Of a stretch of 64,000 bases of DNA, positions 51,533 to 60,229 are shown piece by piece; positions within the stretch are counted from its first letter, which is position 1, and each line of letters begins with the position of its first letter. Below the pieces are notes generated by a model. It ran no database searches, had not been told where the DNA came from, and saw only the letters and a list, made by a program, of their open reading frames with translations. The stretch spans positions 124,001 through 188,000 of the forward strand of contig CBDFGE010000005.1 of the NCBI GenBank assembly GCA_965247055.1, read 5' to 3'. This stretch comes from CBDFGE01 sp965247055. GTDB lineage: Bacteria; Chloroflexota; Dehalococcoidia; Lucifugimonadales; JAGWBF01. The position numbers and the translations under genes were made by a program.

Positions 51533-52132
51533 ATGAAGAAATGGATGATAACCTTGATTGGCTTGACCTTCACCCTCGCCGTAGCGGGAATAGTCACCGG
51601 ATTTACGCTGAACGCTGGGTCCGGCGAACCAGCGCAGGACCCGACTGCCACCAGCATAGACGACATCGACCCCAACGTGTGCAACGCGATCCACAACATA
51701 AATGCCTGCACTCCCGAGGAGCTGGAAGACCTTGGAGTGGCCCCTCACGGTGACCCCACCTACGACGATTGGCTATCCGACTTCGGAGATGGACGAGTCG
51801 TCACCAGCATAGACAACGTCGACCCCAACGCGTGCGACTATATCCACAATATCAACGCCTGCACCGCCGAGGAGCTAGAGGAGCTGGGCAACCTAGCAGC
51901 GATATCTTGGATAGTTGATCCCGACACCGTAGTAGAGGGTGAGCCCGAGCCCCCGTTCGTGGATGGCGAGCCAGTCACGAATCAGGAGTGCGATCTGGCT
52001 GGGGGGACTTTCTGGGCTAGCTCTGATGGCAAGGTTGGGTGCGACATCGTCAACGATCCTGAGGACGGTGGAGAAGGTGAGACCCAAGCGCAGCCTCCGG
52101 TGGTGATACCCCAGGTCGATCCATCCGCCTAA
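51533..52132 (+). CDS. Secreted protein with a duplicated Cys-containing motif
   Basis: 199 residues, with AGAAGGAG 10 bases before the ATG. Signal peptide MITLIGLTFTLAVAGIVTGF. The motif TSIDDIDPNVCNAIHNINAC and TPEELEDLG recurs 46 residues later as TSIDNVDPNACDYIHNINAC and TAEELEELG. A third part ends with two Cys (NQECDLAG, KVGCDIV) and a Pro-rich acidic tail. No known family. The gene sits between an IS3 element and a strong terminator. Confidence 0.7.
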   Translation: MKKWMITLIGLTFTLAVAGIVTGFTLNAGSGEPAQDPTATSIDDIDPNVCNAIHNINACTPEELEDLGVAPHGDPTYDDWLSDFGDGRVVTSIDNVDPNACDYIHNINACTAEELEELGNLAAISWIVDPDTVVEGEPEPPFVDGEPVTNQECDLAGGTFWASSDGKVGCDIVNDPEDGGEGETQAQPPVVIPQVDPSA

Positions 52133-52165
52133 TAAGGAGCTACGACCCTGCTACATGAAATAGAC

Positions 52166-52197
52166 GAGGCCGCCGGTTACCCACAACCGGCGGCCTC
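52166..52197 (+). terminator. Terminator after the repeat-containing secreted protein
   Basis: 13-bp perfect inverted repeat GAGGCCGCCGGTT and AACCGGCGGCCTC around ACCCAC, then GTTCT. Confidence 0.8.
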
Positions 52198-52240
52198 GTT
52201 CTATCATTGGGGTATTTCTCGGCTTACATGGTCTTCTTCT

Positions 52241-52588
52241 GTGTATGAATTGTCCGTTCACGCTGGTCCGACGAAAGACAGCCGGGAAATTCGACAACAT
52301 CGCCTTCTAATTATAAGGATTTTCCTGTTGTGGGCAGTGATAATATCGGTGTACAGGGGCTACGCGCCAACCGACTGCGCGTCTAGGCGACAGTCCGCTA
52401 GTGGCTTGAATCGTCAGGCTACCAGGCAGCGCACGCCGCATCTTGCTAGCTCGCCGGCCCGCAGGCTACTCACAATCCCCCTGAGCGGGGCGGACTTTAC
52501 CGCGCTGGCTAGCTCCTCGACCCACTTTAACGAGCTGCTGGCCGAAGTGATGGAGCAGCGTCTGTCCGGTAGGGACGTCGCGGGGTGA
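52241..52588 (+). CDS. Doubtful open frame
   Basis: 115 codons with a GTG start and no ribosome site. The composition is irregular; only the last 35 residues (SGADFTALASSSTHFNELLA onward) resemble a natural helix. May be a remnant. Confidence 0.2.
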   Translation: MYELSVHAGPTKDSREIRQHRLLIIRIFLLWAVIISVYRGYAPTDCASRRQSASGLNRQATRQRTPHLASSPARRLLTIPLSGADFTALASSSTHFNELLAEVMEQRLSGRDVAG

Positions 52589-52641
52589 GTTAGCCGGCGG
52601 CGGTGAGAGTAAGCTGCTCAGCGGCTCGGTGCGGCCTCGAC

Positions 52642-52670
52642 TTGAGGGTGGGCAAGGGGGATGGTATACT
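52642..52670 (+). promoter_or_regulatory. Promoter of the LLM oxidoreductase at 52759
   Basis: TTGAGG, 17 bases, TATACT, 89 bases before the start codon. Confidence 0.5.
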
Positions 52671-52758
52671 TGGGCAGAGCGCGCACTCGACTAGTATGAC
52701 CCGGGATCATCACCTGGGAGAGTTCGGACTCGCACCCGGCCTGGAAGGGAGCTGACCG

Positions 52759-53892
52759 GTGAAATTTGGCCTTATGTACGAAATGCAGCGGCCTCGCCCC
52801 GACGGCAAGGTCGACCACACGGCGCTGATAGAGGAGACTCTAGAACAGGTCGTGCTCGGCGACGAGCTGGGGTTCGACTATGTCTGGTTCGTGGAGCATC
52901 ACTTCCTCAGCACCTTCTCCGGCTCCTCGGCGCCCGAGGTAATGGTCTCGGCGCTGGCAAGAATGACCAAGCGCATCCGGCTGGGGTTCGGCGTCGTTAT
53001 ACTGCCCAACCACCATCCCATCCAGGTGGCCGAGCGCATCGCCATGATCGACCACCTTTCGGGCGGGCGCGTAGAGTTCGGGACGGGCCGCAGCAGCCCC
53101 TACGAACAGACGGGCCTGGGCATCGATCCCAGGGATAGCCGGGACATGTGGGACGAGTCCCTCCGCATGATTCCCAAGATATGGGCCGCGGAGGACTCCT
53201 TCGAGTGGGAGGGCAGGTTCTACAAGGTTCCCGAACGTCAGATCCTGCCCAAGCCCAAGCAGTCCCCCCATCCTCCCATCTGGCTCGCCTGCACCCAGCC
53301 CGCCAGCTTCCAGCTGGCGTGGGAGCGGGGGATCGGGGTCCTCTCCTTCGGTTCGGGCATGCCGACCAACATGAAACATCACATCGACACCTACCGGGAG
53401 AACGTCGTCAACGCGGAACCGGTGGGTGGGTTCATTAACAACCAGTGGGCCAACTTCACTTTGGCGTACTGCGCGGATAACAACGGCGAGGCCCGTGCCC
53501 TGGGCGCCCACGCCATCAAGGAGTTCTTCGGCCCTGACCGCCCCTACTCGGCGAACCGCAAGGAGGTCTTCGAACAGCTACTGGAGTCGTGGGGCGGCGT
53601 TCCCCCCGAGCACCTGGCGGCGACCTTCCAGCGGCTGGACAGCGGCTCTCTGGACCTGGCGGGGGGCGGGACGCCCAGGCACCTGCTGGGGAACCTGCCC
53701 CCGGACCTCCTCTGCGAGCGGGGCGTCATCGTCGCCGGGAATCCCGATAGCTGCATCGAGGCGGCCAGACGCCACGAGGAGGCGGGCTGCGACCAGCTCC
53801 TGGTGGTCATGCAAACGGACCAGATACCCCACGAGAAGGTAATGAAGTCCATCAGGCTGTTCGGCACGGAAGTGCTTCCCGCATTCCGGTAG
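52759..53892 (+). CDS. LLM-class flavin-dependent oxidoreductase (2 of 3)
   Basis: 377 residues from a GTG behind GGGAGCTG. Luciferase-like barrel: ELGFDYVWFVEHHFLS, RIRLGFGVVILPNHHPIQVA, VEFGTGRSSPYEQTG and PPIWLACTQP. The EHHF motif is common in bacterial luciferase-like monooxygenases that use FMNH2. Stand-alone gene; substrate unknown. Confidence 0.88.
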   Translation: MKFGLMYEMQRPRPDGKVDHTALIEETLEQVVLGDELGFDYVWFVEHHFLSTFSGSSAPEVMVSALARMTKRIRLGFGVVILPNHHPIQVAERIAMIDHLSGGRVEFGTGRSSPYEQTGLGIDPRDSRDMWDESLRMIPKIWAAEDSFEWEGRFYKVPERQILPKPKQSPHPPIWLACTQPASFQLAWERGIGVLSFGSGMPTNMKHHIDTYRENVVNAEPVGGFINNQWANFTLAYCADNNGEARALGAHAIKEFFGPDRPYSANRKEVFEQLLESWGGVPPEHLAATFQRLDSGSLDLAGGGTPRHLLGNLPPDLLCERGVIVAGNPDSCIEAARRHEEAGCDQLLVVMQTDQIPHEKVMKSIRLFGTEVLPAFR

Positions 53893-53899
53893 GCGGCAC

Positions 53900-53918
53900 G
53901 GTCTGGGCCCTCCAGACC
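53900..53918. terminator. Small hairpin between convergent genes
   Basis: GGTCTGG and CCAGACC around GCCCT, eight bases past the oxidoreductase stop; mscS ends at 53951 on the other strand. Confidence 0.45.
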
Positions 53919-53950
53919 CTCCGTCCAACAGTCTGTTCGAAGGTCAGCTA

Positions 53951-55135
53951 TCAGTTGGGGTCCGGCCCATCATCACCCTGCCCGGGGTCTCCGGATGTGG
54001 CAGGTGATGTATGCACCTGACCGGGCAGGAGCCGACCTAGTAGTTCTTCTGGCCCCTGCTCATCTGGAAACTGGAGAGTCCGGACCGGGTAGTTGATCAC
54101 GATACCTTCTTCGTTCAACCGCCGGTGGAGCCGCTGCATCAATGCCGACCGCAGCCAAAAGCTAGCCAGCCTGTCCTTGGCCTGAACGAATAGCCAAAAA
54201 TCCACGTTGGAATCGCCGAACTTGTCGAACCCGAAATATCCTCCGTACTCCTTGATGCCGTGGGGGCTGGTATCCAGCTCTTCATCCATTACCTCGCGGC
54301 AGACCCGCTCGACATGATACAGGTTGCTGTCATAGCTGACGCCGCAGGTCAGAAAGACGTTTACCTGGGGAGCGGGCCTTTGGGTGTTGGTGACTATGGT
54401 CTCGGCAAACCTGGAGTTGGGCACCACCACCAGGTTATTGTGCCAGGTACGGATGCGGACACTTCGCCAGCCCACGTCTACCACGTAGCCGGCTACGCCG
54501 CCTTCCAACTCGATGTAGTCCCCGGGTGAGATGACCCCCTCCGTCATCACGTAGGTCCCGGCAAACAGGTTGGCTAGCGTGGGCTGAATGGCTAGAGCGA
54601 CCGCCAGGCCGCCAAGGCCGAGCCCGGCGATAAGCGGGGTGACGTCCACGCCCAGCTGGTCCAGCATCAACAATCCGCCCACCACGTAAACCAGCGTCAC
54701 CCCAATCCTGCGGAATAGAGGGACCAGTCTTGTAGCGAGGTTACTTCCGGCGGCGAGAGCGTTTGCCCTCTCCAGGTACCACCCAAAAGCGTTGGAGATC
54801 ACCGAAGCCACACCAACAACGCCCAGAATAAGCCCGAGGAGGCCAGCTACGGTATTCAAGGCCCTCTGTTGCCCGCCTATCAGGTCGAAGGGCAGCGTAA
54901 GCGCCAGATAAGCCCCCAAGACAACTATCCCAAAAGTAAGGGGCCGCCGGGCGGCACGCACCAGCCGGGAGTCCAGGTCCGTGGGGGTCCAGTGGGTGAA
55001 CCTTAGGATGAGAGGGAACAGTAGTTTGTGAAAGATCAGGGCAAGAATCAGCGAGAGCAGGAAGATGCTCGCAGCAATGCTAGGGTCCAACCACTGCGGG
55101 TCTCCCAATCCGAAGCGGGCTTCGTAAGAGTACAT
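53951..55135 (-). CDS. MscS-family mechanosensitive channel
   Basis: 394 residues. About five membrane segments in the first 195 residues, then the pore-lining helix GLGGLAVALAIQPTLANLFAG and the beta domain with GVISPGDYIELEGGVAGYVV and WHNNLVVVPNSRF. The soluble C-terminal domain follows (DSNVDFWLFVQAKDR). Opens on hypo-osmotic shock. The C-terminus is Gly/Pro/Asp-rich. Confidence 0.9.
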   Translation of the reverse strand: MYSYEARFGLGDPQWLDPSIAASIFLLSLILALIFHKLLFPLILRFTHWTPTDLDSRLVRAARRPLTFGIVVLGAYLALTLPFDLIGGQQRALNTVAGLLGLILGVVGVASVISNAFGWYLERANALAAGSNLATRLVPLFRRIGVTLVYVVGGLLMLDQLGVDVTPLIAGLGLGGLAVALAIQPTLANLFAGTYVMTEGVISPGDYIELEGGVAGYVVDVGWRSVRIRTWHNNLVVVPNSRFAETIVTNTQRPAPQVNVFLTCGVSYDSNLYHVERVCREVMDEELDTSPHGIKEYGGYFGFDKFGDSNVDFWLFVQAKDRLASFWLRSALMQRLHRRLNEEGIVINYPVRTLQFPDEQGPEELLGRLLPGQVHTSPATSGDPGQGDDGPDPN

Positions 55136-55215
55136 CAGCTAAGATCACTCCTCTTGATTCTGGTCAACGCATAGTCTGGCCAAAGCCGAGCTAGAACCTC
55201 CTCAGGATTAGCGTG

Positions 55216-56076
55216 CTACCGATTCAGTTCCTCTCTGAGAGTGTCCACCAGGAGGGGCAGAATCTCGCCGGAGTAGCCCTTCAGGACCACGTCGGCGAGC
55301 TGGGTGAGTGACGTCTGGTGGGGATTGACCTCGATGAGGCGGGCGCCCCTTTCCCGCGCTGCTACGGGCAGGCTGGCGGCGGGACGTACCGTGCCCGACG
55401 TGCCCACCATGAGCATGCAGTCGCACTTCTCCATCTGCTCCAGGCATATCGCCAGCACGTCGGGTGGTATCGGCTCGCCAAACATGACGCTGTCGATCTT
55501 TACTATGCCGCCGCACTCGGGACAGCGTGGAGGCAGCTCGGCCAGGTGGAACTGGTCCCTGGGCAGGCGAAGGCCGCACACGAGGCAGCGGAGCCTGGTG
55601 CGGTTGCCGTGGATCTCGGCCACATTGGCGCTCCCCGCCCTGTGGTGCAGGTTGTCCACGTTCTGGGTGATGAGGTATTTGAGCAGCCCCATACGTTCCA
55701 GGTCCGCCAGGGCGTGGTGCCCGGGGTTGGGGGCGGCCCCGTCCACGGCTACCTTCAGCTGGTAGGTGGTGTTGTCCGGCTCCGACTCGTCCCTCAGCCG
55801 CTGCTGCCACCATCCGGCCGGGTCCTTTATAAACTGGTGATAGTTCAGCGACGAGGGCTGGCCGTAGCGGGTCCACAGGCCGTCTGGACCGCGAAAGGTG
55901 GGTATGCCGCTCTCCACAGACATCCCCGCGCCCACGGTGGCTACCAGGTGGCGGGAGGAGCGAATGAGGCCCGAGGCCTCCCGGAGACCGGCTTCGAGTC
56001 CCTCGGCCAGACCTCTGTCCCTTTGGTCCAAGGTAGGCTCCTTGACTACAGCCCTGGTGAAGCGTGTCGCCTTCAA
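55216..56076 (-). CDS. Sir2-family NAD-dependent deacylase
   Basis: 286 residues from a TTG at 56076. NAD-binding GAGMSVESGIPTFRG, catalytic TQNVDNLHHRAG and zinc ligands CLVCGLRL and CPECGG are all present. N-terminal extension of about 35 residues. A larger frame on the same strand (55208-56182) is only a shadow. It starts six bases after the recF stop, so it may be co-transcribed with recF. Confidence 0.9.
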   Translation of the reverse strand: MKATRFTRAVVKEPTLDQRDRGLAEGLEAGLREASGLIRSSRHLVATVGAGMSVESGIPTFRGPDGLWTRYGQPSSLNYHQFIKDPAGWWQQRLRDESEPDNTTYQLKVAVDGAAPNPGHHALADLERMGLLKYLITQNVDNLHHRAGSANVAEIHGNRTRLRCLVCGLRLPRDQFHLAELPPRCPECGGIVKIDSVMFGEPIPPDVLAICLEQMEKCDCMLMVGTSGTVRPAASLPVAARERGARLIEVNPHQTSLTQLADVVLKGYSGEILPLLVDTLREELNR

Positions 56077-56081
56077 TTCTA

Positions 56082-57326
56082 TCAGGGCGCATGGCTCTGT
56101 GAAACAGAGCCATGCGCCGGGGTCCCGGCTGATACCACCCGGCCCCCTGCCACCAGGTAGAAGCTGGCGTCGGGAAGGACACTCCTTTCGATGGACTCCG
56201 GGTCCGTGGTTGTGATGATCACCTGCTGGTACTCGCCCGCCCTCTTCAGGACATGGCTTCTGCGTGTGGCGTCCAGCTCGGACAGGACGTCGTCGAGGAG
56301 CAGTATGGGCCCCTCGCCTCGCTGGGCCACCAGATAGCCGGCCTCCGACAGTCTCAGGGTAAGGGCCAGAGTCCTGGCCTGGCCCCTGGAGGCGTAGGCA
56401 TGCATATCTACGCCGTTCACCAGGAGGGCGAAGTCATCCCGGTGGGGGCCGACCACCGTGGAGCCCATGCCCAGCTCCCTTCTCTTGGACGCATCCAGGG
56501 CCGCCGCCATCTCCCGTTCCATGTCGCCGGGGACAACCTGCCCGTGCCGGGGTACGTTGGGCCTGTACTCTATCCTGAGGTCCTCCCCGGCGCCGGCGAG
56601 GTCCCGGTGTTTCTCACGGCAGAGGACGGAAAGGGAGCACATGGCCTCATACCTTTTCCCCACGATCCAGGCGCCCTCCTTGACCAGCTCCCGGTCCCAG
56701 AATTCCAGCTCGTCCTCGCCGGCCCTCCTCTCCTGGAGGGACCTGAGGAGGCGGTTGCGCTGGAGGAGGACCCTCTGGTAGCGTTGAAGCGTCCTGAGAT
56801 AGGATGGGTCGACCTGGGACATGAGTATGTCCAGGAAACGGCGCCGTCCCGAGGGAGACCCCTGTACCAGCTCGAGGTCTTCGGCGGTGAACACGACAGC
56901 GTTGACCAGACCGACTAGGTCGGCGGCGGTGCGCTTGACTCTGCTAACCCGTATCTGCCTCCGGACTCCGAGGGGCCGTTCCCTCGGGCCCCGGTCCTCG
57001 GAACCAGGTACCTCCCCTTGGGAACCATGAGCCGGCGGCGGCGCAACCCACTGGTAGCCGACATAGACCTGAAGCGTCTGGTCTTTCTTTTCGATGGTCC
57101 CGGCCACCAGTGCCTGGCCGCCCTCCCGAGCGGCCTGCCAGTTAACGACCTCGTGCTCGTTGTCGGCCCGAAAGGGCCTGGCGATGGACAGTAGGTACAT
57201 CGCCTCAAGAAGGCTGGTCTTGCCCTGGGCGTTGCCTCCGGAGAGCACCACCACCCCGGGGGGTAAGTCCAGTTCCAGCCGAACGAAATTCCGGAAGTTG
57301 GTCAGGCCCAAATGAGACAGGTACAC
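56082..57326 (-). CDS. recF: DNA replication and repair protein RecF
   Basis: 414 residues. Walker A GGNAQGKTSLLEAMYLL (about 30-46), signature region GPHRDDFALLVNG and Walker B ILLLDDVLSELDATR. RecF helps load RecA at gaps with RecO and RecR. The usual dnaN and gyrB neighbours are absent. A perfect hairpin overlaps its last codons. Confidence 0.9.
   Translation of the reverse strand: MYLSHLGLTNFRNFVRLELDLPPGVVVLSGGNAQGKTSLLEAMYLLSIARPFRADNEHEVVNWQAAREGGQALVAGTIEKKDQTLQVYVGYQWVAPPPAHGSQGEVPGSEDRGPRERPLGVRRQIRVSRVKRTAADLVGLVNAVVFTAEDLELVQGSPSGRRRFLDILMSQVDPSYLRTLQRYQRVLLQRNRLLRSLQERRAGEDELEFWDRELVKEGAWIVGKRYEAMCSLSVLCREKHRDLAGAGEDLRIEYRPNVPRHGQVVPGDMEREMAAALDASKRRELGMGSTVVGPHRDDFALLVNGVDMHAYASRGQARTLALTLRLSEAGYLVAQRGEGPILLLDDVLSELDATRRSHVLKRAGEYQQVIITTTDPESIERSVLPDASFYLVAGGRVVSAGTPAHGSVSQSHAP
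56086..56118 (-). terminator. Perfect 15-bp hairpin overlapping the recF end
   Basis: GGCGCATGGCTCTGT and its complement around a GAA loop, covering the last recF codons and the gap before the Sir2 gene. No T-run follows, so it may reduce rather than stop read-through. Confidence 0.5.
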
Positions 57327-57417
57327 CCTGTTTCCCCCATGGAGTGGATAGGGATCGGTCGGAGGGGCTGGGACTGGAAGTCTCGTATCGAGGCGGGGCC
57401 CGGGTCACTGGGACGCG

Positions 57418-58179
57418 CTATCCCGGGGCCTTCAGCATCTCTATCCTTCTCTCCAGGTCCCGGACTCCGGGCTCATCTCCGTTGCAGAGTTTGTAGCAAC
57501 GGTCCAGGTAAAGCTCGGCCAACTGGGCGCCTCGGGCTGCGGAATCCGATACGGCCTGGAGCAGGCTAGGTATGTAATATTGCTCCGGCAAGTACCGGCC
57601 CAGGATGAGTATCTCGTCCTCTATTTCCCCGCTGGTCTGCCGGTCGTTACCCTCGACGGCGAAGCGAAGTTTGCCCACCAGCTTGGACAGCTCGGCCAGC
57701 CTGTCCCGCTCGCTCATGAGGCTGAACAGCACCTCATTGACGCTGGGGGACTCCCTTTCCCGCTGGGCCTCGGCGTCCCTCGTGGCCTGTTTGGAGTGTT
57801 CCGTCCAGGCATCGGCATACTGCCTTACCACGTCCGTCACCGCCTGCATCATCTCCGGCAGCTCCTGAGAGTACATAGTGCCGGCGCACAGCAGATCGTC
57901 GTCCCTCAGTTCGGCCAGACGCTGAAGCTCAGCGTATCCGGCCATCTCCTCGGGCACGGGCGGCAACGAAAAAGCGGCCAGATCGCTTGTGCTCATGCTT
58001 CCCAGGTGATTGGCGAGGAAGGGGGGGACGTACTTGGCGAAGTCCACGGAGATGGGAAGCACTATGATATAGGTGGCGTAGACCTTGTCGGGCTCCGACC
58101 GGGAGCGAAAGTAGGCCAGGGCGTGGCCTTTGGGCTTCCGAGGGTCGCCTCTTTCAAAGCTGACGTCCATGCCATCCAT
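57418..58179 (-). CDS. Conserved-looking protein of unknown function
   Basis: 253 residues. No family recognised. N-terminal beta-type segment (HALAYFRSRSEPDKVYATYI and IVLPISVDFAKYVPPFLANH) is followed by mostly helical, charged sequence with QATRDAEAQRERESPSVNEV. The start may be the ATG at 58170. Normal codon use suggests a real gene. It lies between recF and a PAC2-family gene on the same strand. Confidence 0.6.
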   Translation of the reverse strand: MDGMDVSFERGDPRKPKGHALAYFRSRSEPDKVYATYIIVLPISVDFAKYVPPFLANHLGSMSTSDLAAFSLPPVPEEMAGYAELQRLAELRDDDLLCAGTMYSQELPEMMQAVTDVVRQYADAWTEHSKQATRDAEAQRERESPSVNEVLFSLMSERDRLAELSKLVGKLRFAVEGNDRQTSGEIEDEILILGRYLPEQYYIPSLLQAVSDSAARGAQLAELYLDRCYKLCNGDEPGVRDLERRIEMLKAPG

Positions 58180-58295
58180 CCGATGCCGTATGATAAGCCC
58201 GCTGGTTAATGGAACCGATCAGGAAGCGGGAGCCCAGTGTCTGCCCTTCAGAATGGCGTAGCCAGGGGCGTTCTGAGGGATCGCGGAGCCCCTGC

Positions 58296-59192
58296 TCACT
58301 GGCCCGGCTGCTCGGCATCACCGAATCGCCGGTCCATCTCCTCTAGGAACTCCTCTACCTCCGGCGCGAGGGGCGTCTCCTCCTGTGATGAAGCCTCCTC
58401 GGCGTCGTACTGAGCCTCCATGCGGTTTATGAGGGACTTCAGCTCGGGGTTGCGTTCCAGCGCCTTCTCCAACTCTCCATACTGGCGCTGTCCCAAGGTG
58501 GCTGGCTGAAGGTCGGGGGGCAGGTCGTATATGGCCGAAAGCGCCTCCAGAAGGCGGGCTGCGCCTGCGTAATCCTCTTCTATCTGAAGGTACTGGGGGA
58601 GGTGGACCATAAAGGACATGGCGTCGACCTCCAGGTCCAGATTGGACAATCCGTCGGAGACGAGGTTCATGATACTGGTGGGACCCTGGTAGGTGTTCCT
58701 TCTCTTGCGGAGAGCGGTGGTGGTGTCTCTGGTCTGAACTCCGCCGGTGTCGCCGGTGACCAGCAACGGCCTTGTGTGGGGGACGGTGTCGTACATCGCC
58801 CCCACCCTGCAGTAGCGCCTGATTCCCATGAACTTGAGGACCGGGAGGACCGATTCGGCGTAGTCTTCGCCGAAGGCGTGGGGCTCCATCAGGTGGAGGA
58901 ACAGGAAGTCGGGGCCTCCCTCGGGCTGGGCATAATGGATGAAGGTGTTGGGGACGGATATCTCCCGGCGTCCCTCTACCAGGCGGATGGTGGGGCGGTA
59001 CCGGGTGAAGTCGAAGTAATTCCCCGGCCGCGCCAACTTTCCCAGCTCCTTGGCCCCGAAGTGGCGCTCCAAGCGTGCCAGGGCTACGCTGGCCACATTC
59101 CCCACGTCCACCCACGGCCTTACCATAGTAATGGCGTGGGGCTCCTGGAGCTGAGGAACAGGCTCGTGTAGTTCGAACGCTCCTACTCTCAT
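58296..59192 (-). CDS. PAC2-family protein (proteasome assembly chaperone-like)
   Basis: 298 residues. PAC2 pattern RPWVDVGNVASVALARLERH, PDFLFLHLMEPHAFGEDYAE and YQGPTSIMNLVSDG. PAC2 proteins occur in archaea, actinobacteria and Chloroflexota; those with proteasomes may use them for assembly, others have unknown roles. The C-terminal 60 residues are acidic (EEVEEFLEEMDRRFGD). No proteasome gene lies in this window. Confidence 0.85.
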   Translation of the reverse strand: MRVGAFELHEPVPQLQEPHAITMVRPWVDVGNVASVALARLERHFGAKELGKLARPGNYFDFTRYRPTIRLVEGRREISVPNTFIHYAQPEGGPDFLFLHLMEPHAFGEDYAESVLPVLKFMGIRRYCRVGAMYDTVPHTRPLLVTGDTGGVQTRDTTTALRKRRNTYQGPTSIMNLVSDGLSNLDLEVDAMSFMVHLPQYLQIEEDYAGAARLLEALSAIYDLPPDLQPATLGQRQYGELEKALERNPELKSLINRMEAQYDAEEASSQEETPLAPEVEEFLEEMDRRFGDAEQPGQ

Positions 59193-59236
59193 GGCTTATA
59201 TCTTGACAGATACGCACGGGGTTTTCAAGCGTGCCG

Positions 59237-60178
59237 CTACGTCAGCTGGGGTTTGACCTCTCTTGTGAACCGCTCCATGTTCTCCAGCTTCTGCTCGAGG
59301 CTCGCCCCTTCGAATCCGAATATGAAGTGCTCCACGCCAACCTGCTGGTAGAGCACTATGTCGGCCCCGACCTGCTCGGGCGTGCCCGTGAGGGTGGGCC
59401 TGCGCCCTGACTGTGGGGAGCTAAAGGAGAGCCCGGCGCTGAAGGCGATGTCCACCGCCTCCCGGGGACGCCCCGCGGCCTCGGACATGTCCCGGACCTG
59501 GTCGATGAGGTCCGCCATCTCCTCTGGCTCCAGCTCGGCGGGGGGCGCGAGGCCGATGGGCAGCCAGCCATCTCCCAGCCGGGCGGCCCGGCGTATGGCC
59601 GCGGGGCTATGCCCCCCTATCCAGATGGGCGGGTGTGGCTTCTGGACCGGCTTGGGGTAGAGTGTGATCCCGGAGAAGTGGTAATAGCGCCCCTGAAACT
59701 CCGGGTTCTCGCTGGTCCACAGCTCCTTGAACACCCGGATGTCCTCGTCGGTCACCTTGCCCCTGTTCGCGTAGGTGTCCAGCCCCAGCGCCACGAACTC
59801 CTCTTCCATCCATCCCGCCCCCGTCCCGAGGATGAAGCGGCCTCCGGAGATGTAGTCCAGGTTAGCGACCATCTTCGCCGTGAGGACGGCGTCCCGGTAG
59901 GGTAGGACGAGCACGTGGGTCCCCAGCTTGATGCGTTGGGTGCACGCGGCAAGGTAGCTAAGGGTCGAGAGGGGCTCACACCACGGCTGCATTGGGTCGA
60001 AGGGCGCGGCCCCCGTCGGGGAGTAAGGATAGTGGGATGCGATACTGGTGGGCATGACGATGTGGTCGCCCATCCACATGTGGTCGAAGTCCAGCTCCTC
60101 GGCACGGGTCGCCATTGCCCGGAGGTTCTCTGGTGTCGCCAACGGTCCCCGGGGGGAAAGGGTGAATCCGAAAGTCAT
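59237..60178 (-). CDS. LLM-class F420-type oxidoreductase (3 of 3)
   Basis: 313 residues. TRAEELDFDHMWMGDHIVMP, LGTHVLVLPYRDAVLTAKMV, GRFILGTGAGWMEEEF and the GGHSPAAIRRAARLGDGW motif are typical of F420-dependent LLM enzymes. The Gly-rich GTGAGW stretch is a cofactor-binding mark of that group. Stand-alone; substrate unknown. Confidence 0.88.
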   Translation of the reverse strand: MTFGFTLSPRGPLATPENLRAMATRAEELDFDHMWMGDHIVMPTSIASHYPYSPTGAAPFDPMQPWCEPLSTLSYLAACTQRIKLGTHVLVLPYRDAVLTAKMVANLDYISGGRFILGTGAGWMEEEFVALGLDTYANRGKVTDEDIRVFKELWTSENPEFQGRYYHFSGITLYPKPVQKPHPPIWIGGHSPAAIRRAARLGDGWLPIGLAPPAELEPEEMADLIDQVRDMSEAAGRPREAVDIAFSAGLSFSSPQSGRRPTLTGTPEQVGADIVLYQQVGVEHFIFGFEGASLEQKLENMERFTREVKPQLT

Positions 60179-60229
60179 GGCCCTCCTCCTGCCGCCAACC
60201 TTTGTGTCGCCAAAGCCGCTGTCGCCGGC

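Noticed and set aside
55208..56182. 324-codon frame over the Sir2 gene
   Set aside because: Shadow of the Sir2 frame, with composition unlike a protein.
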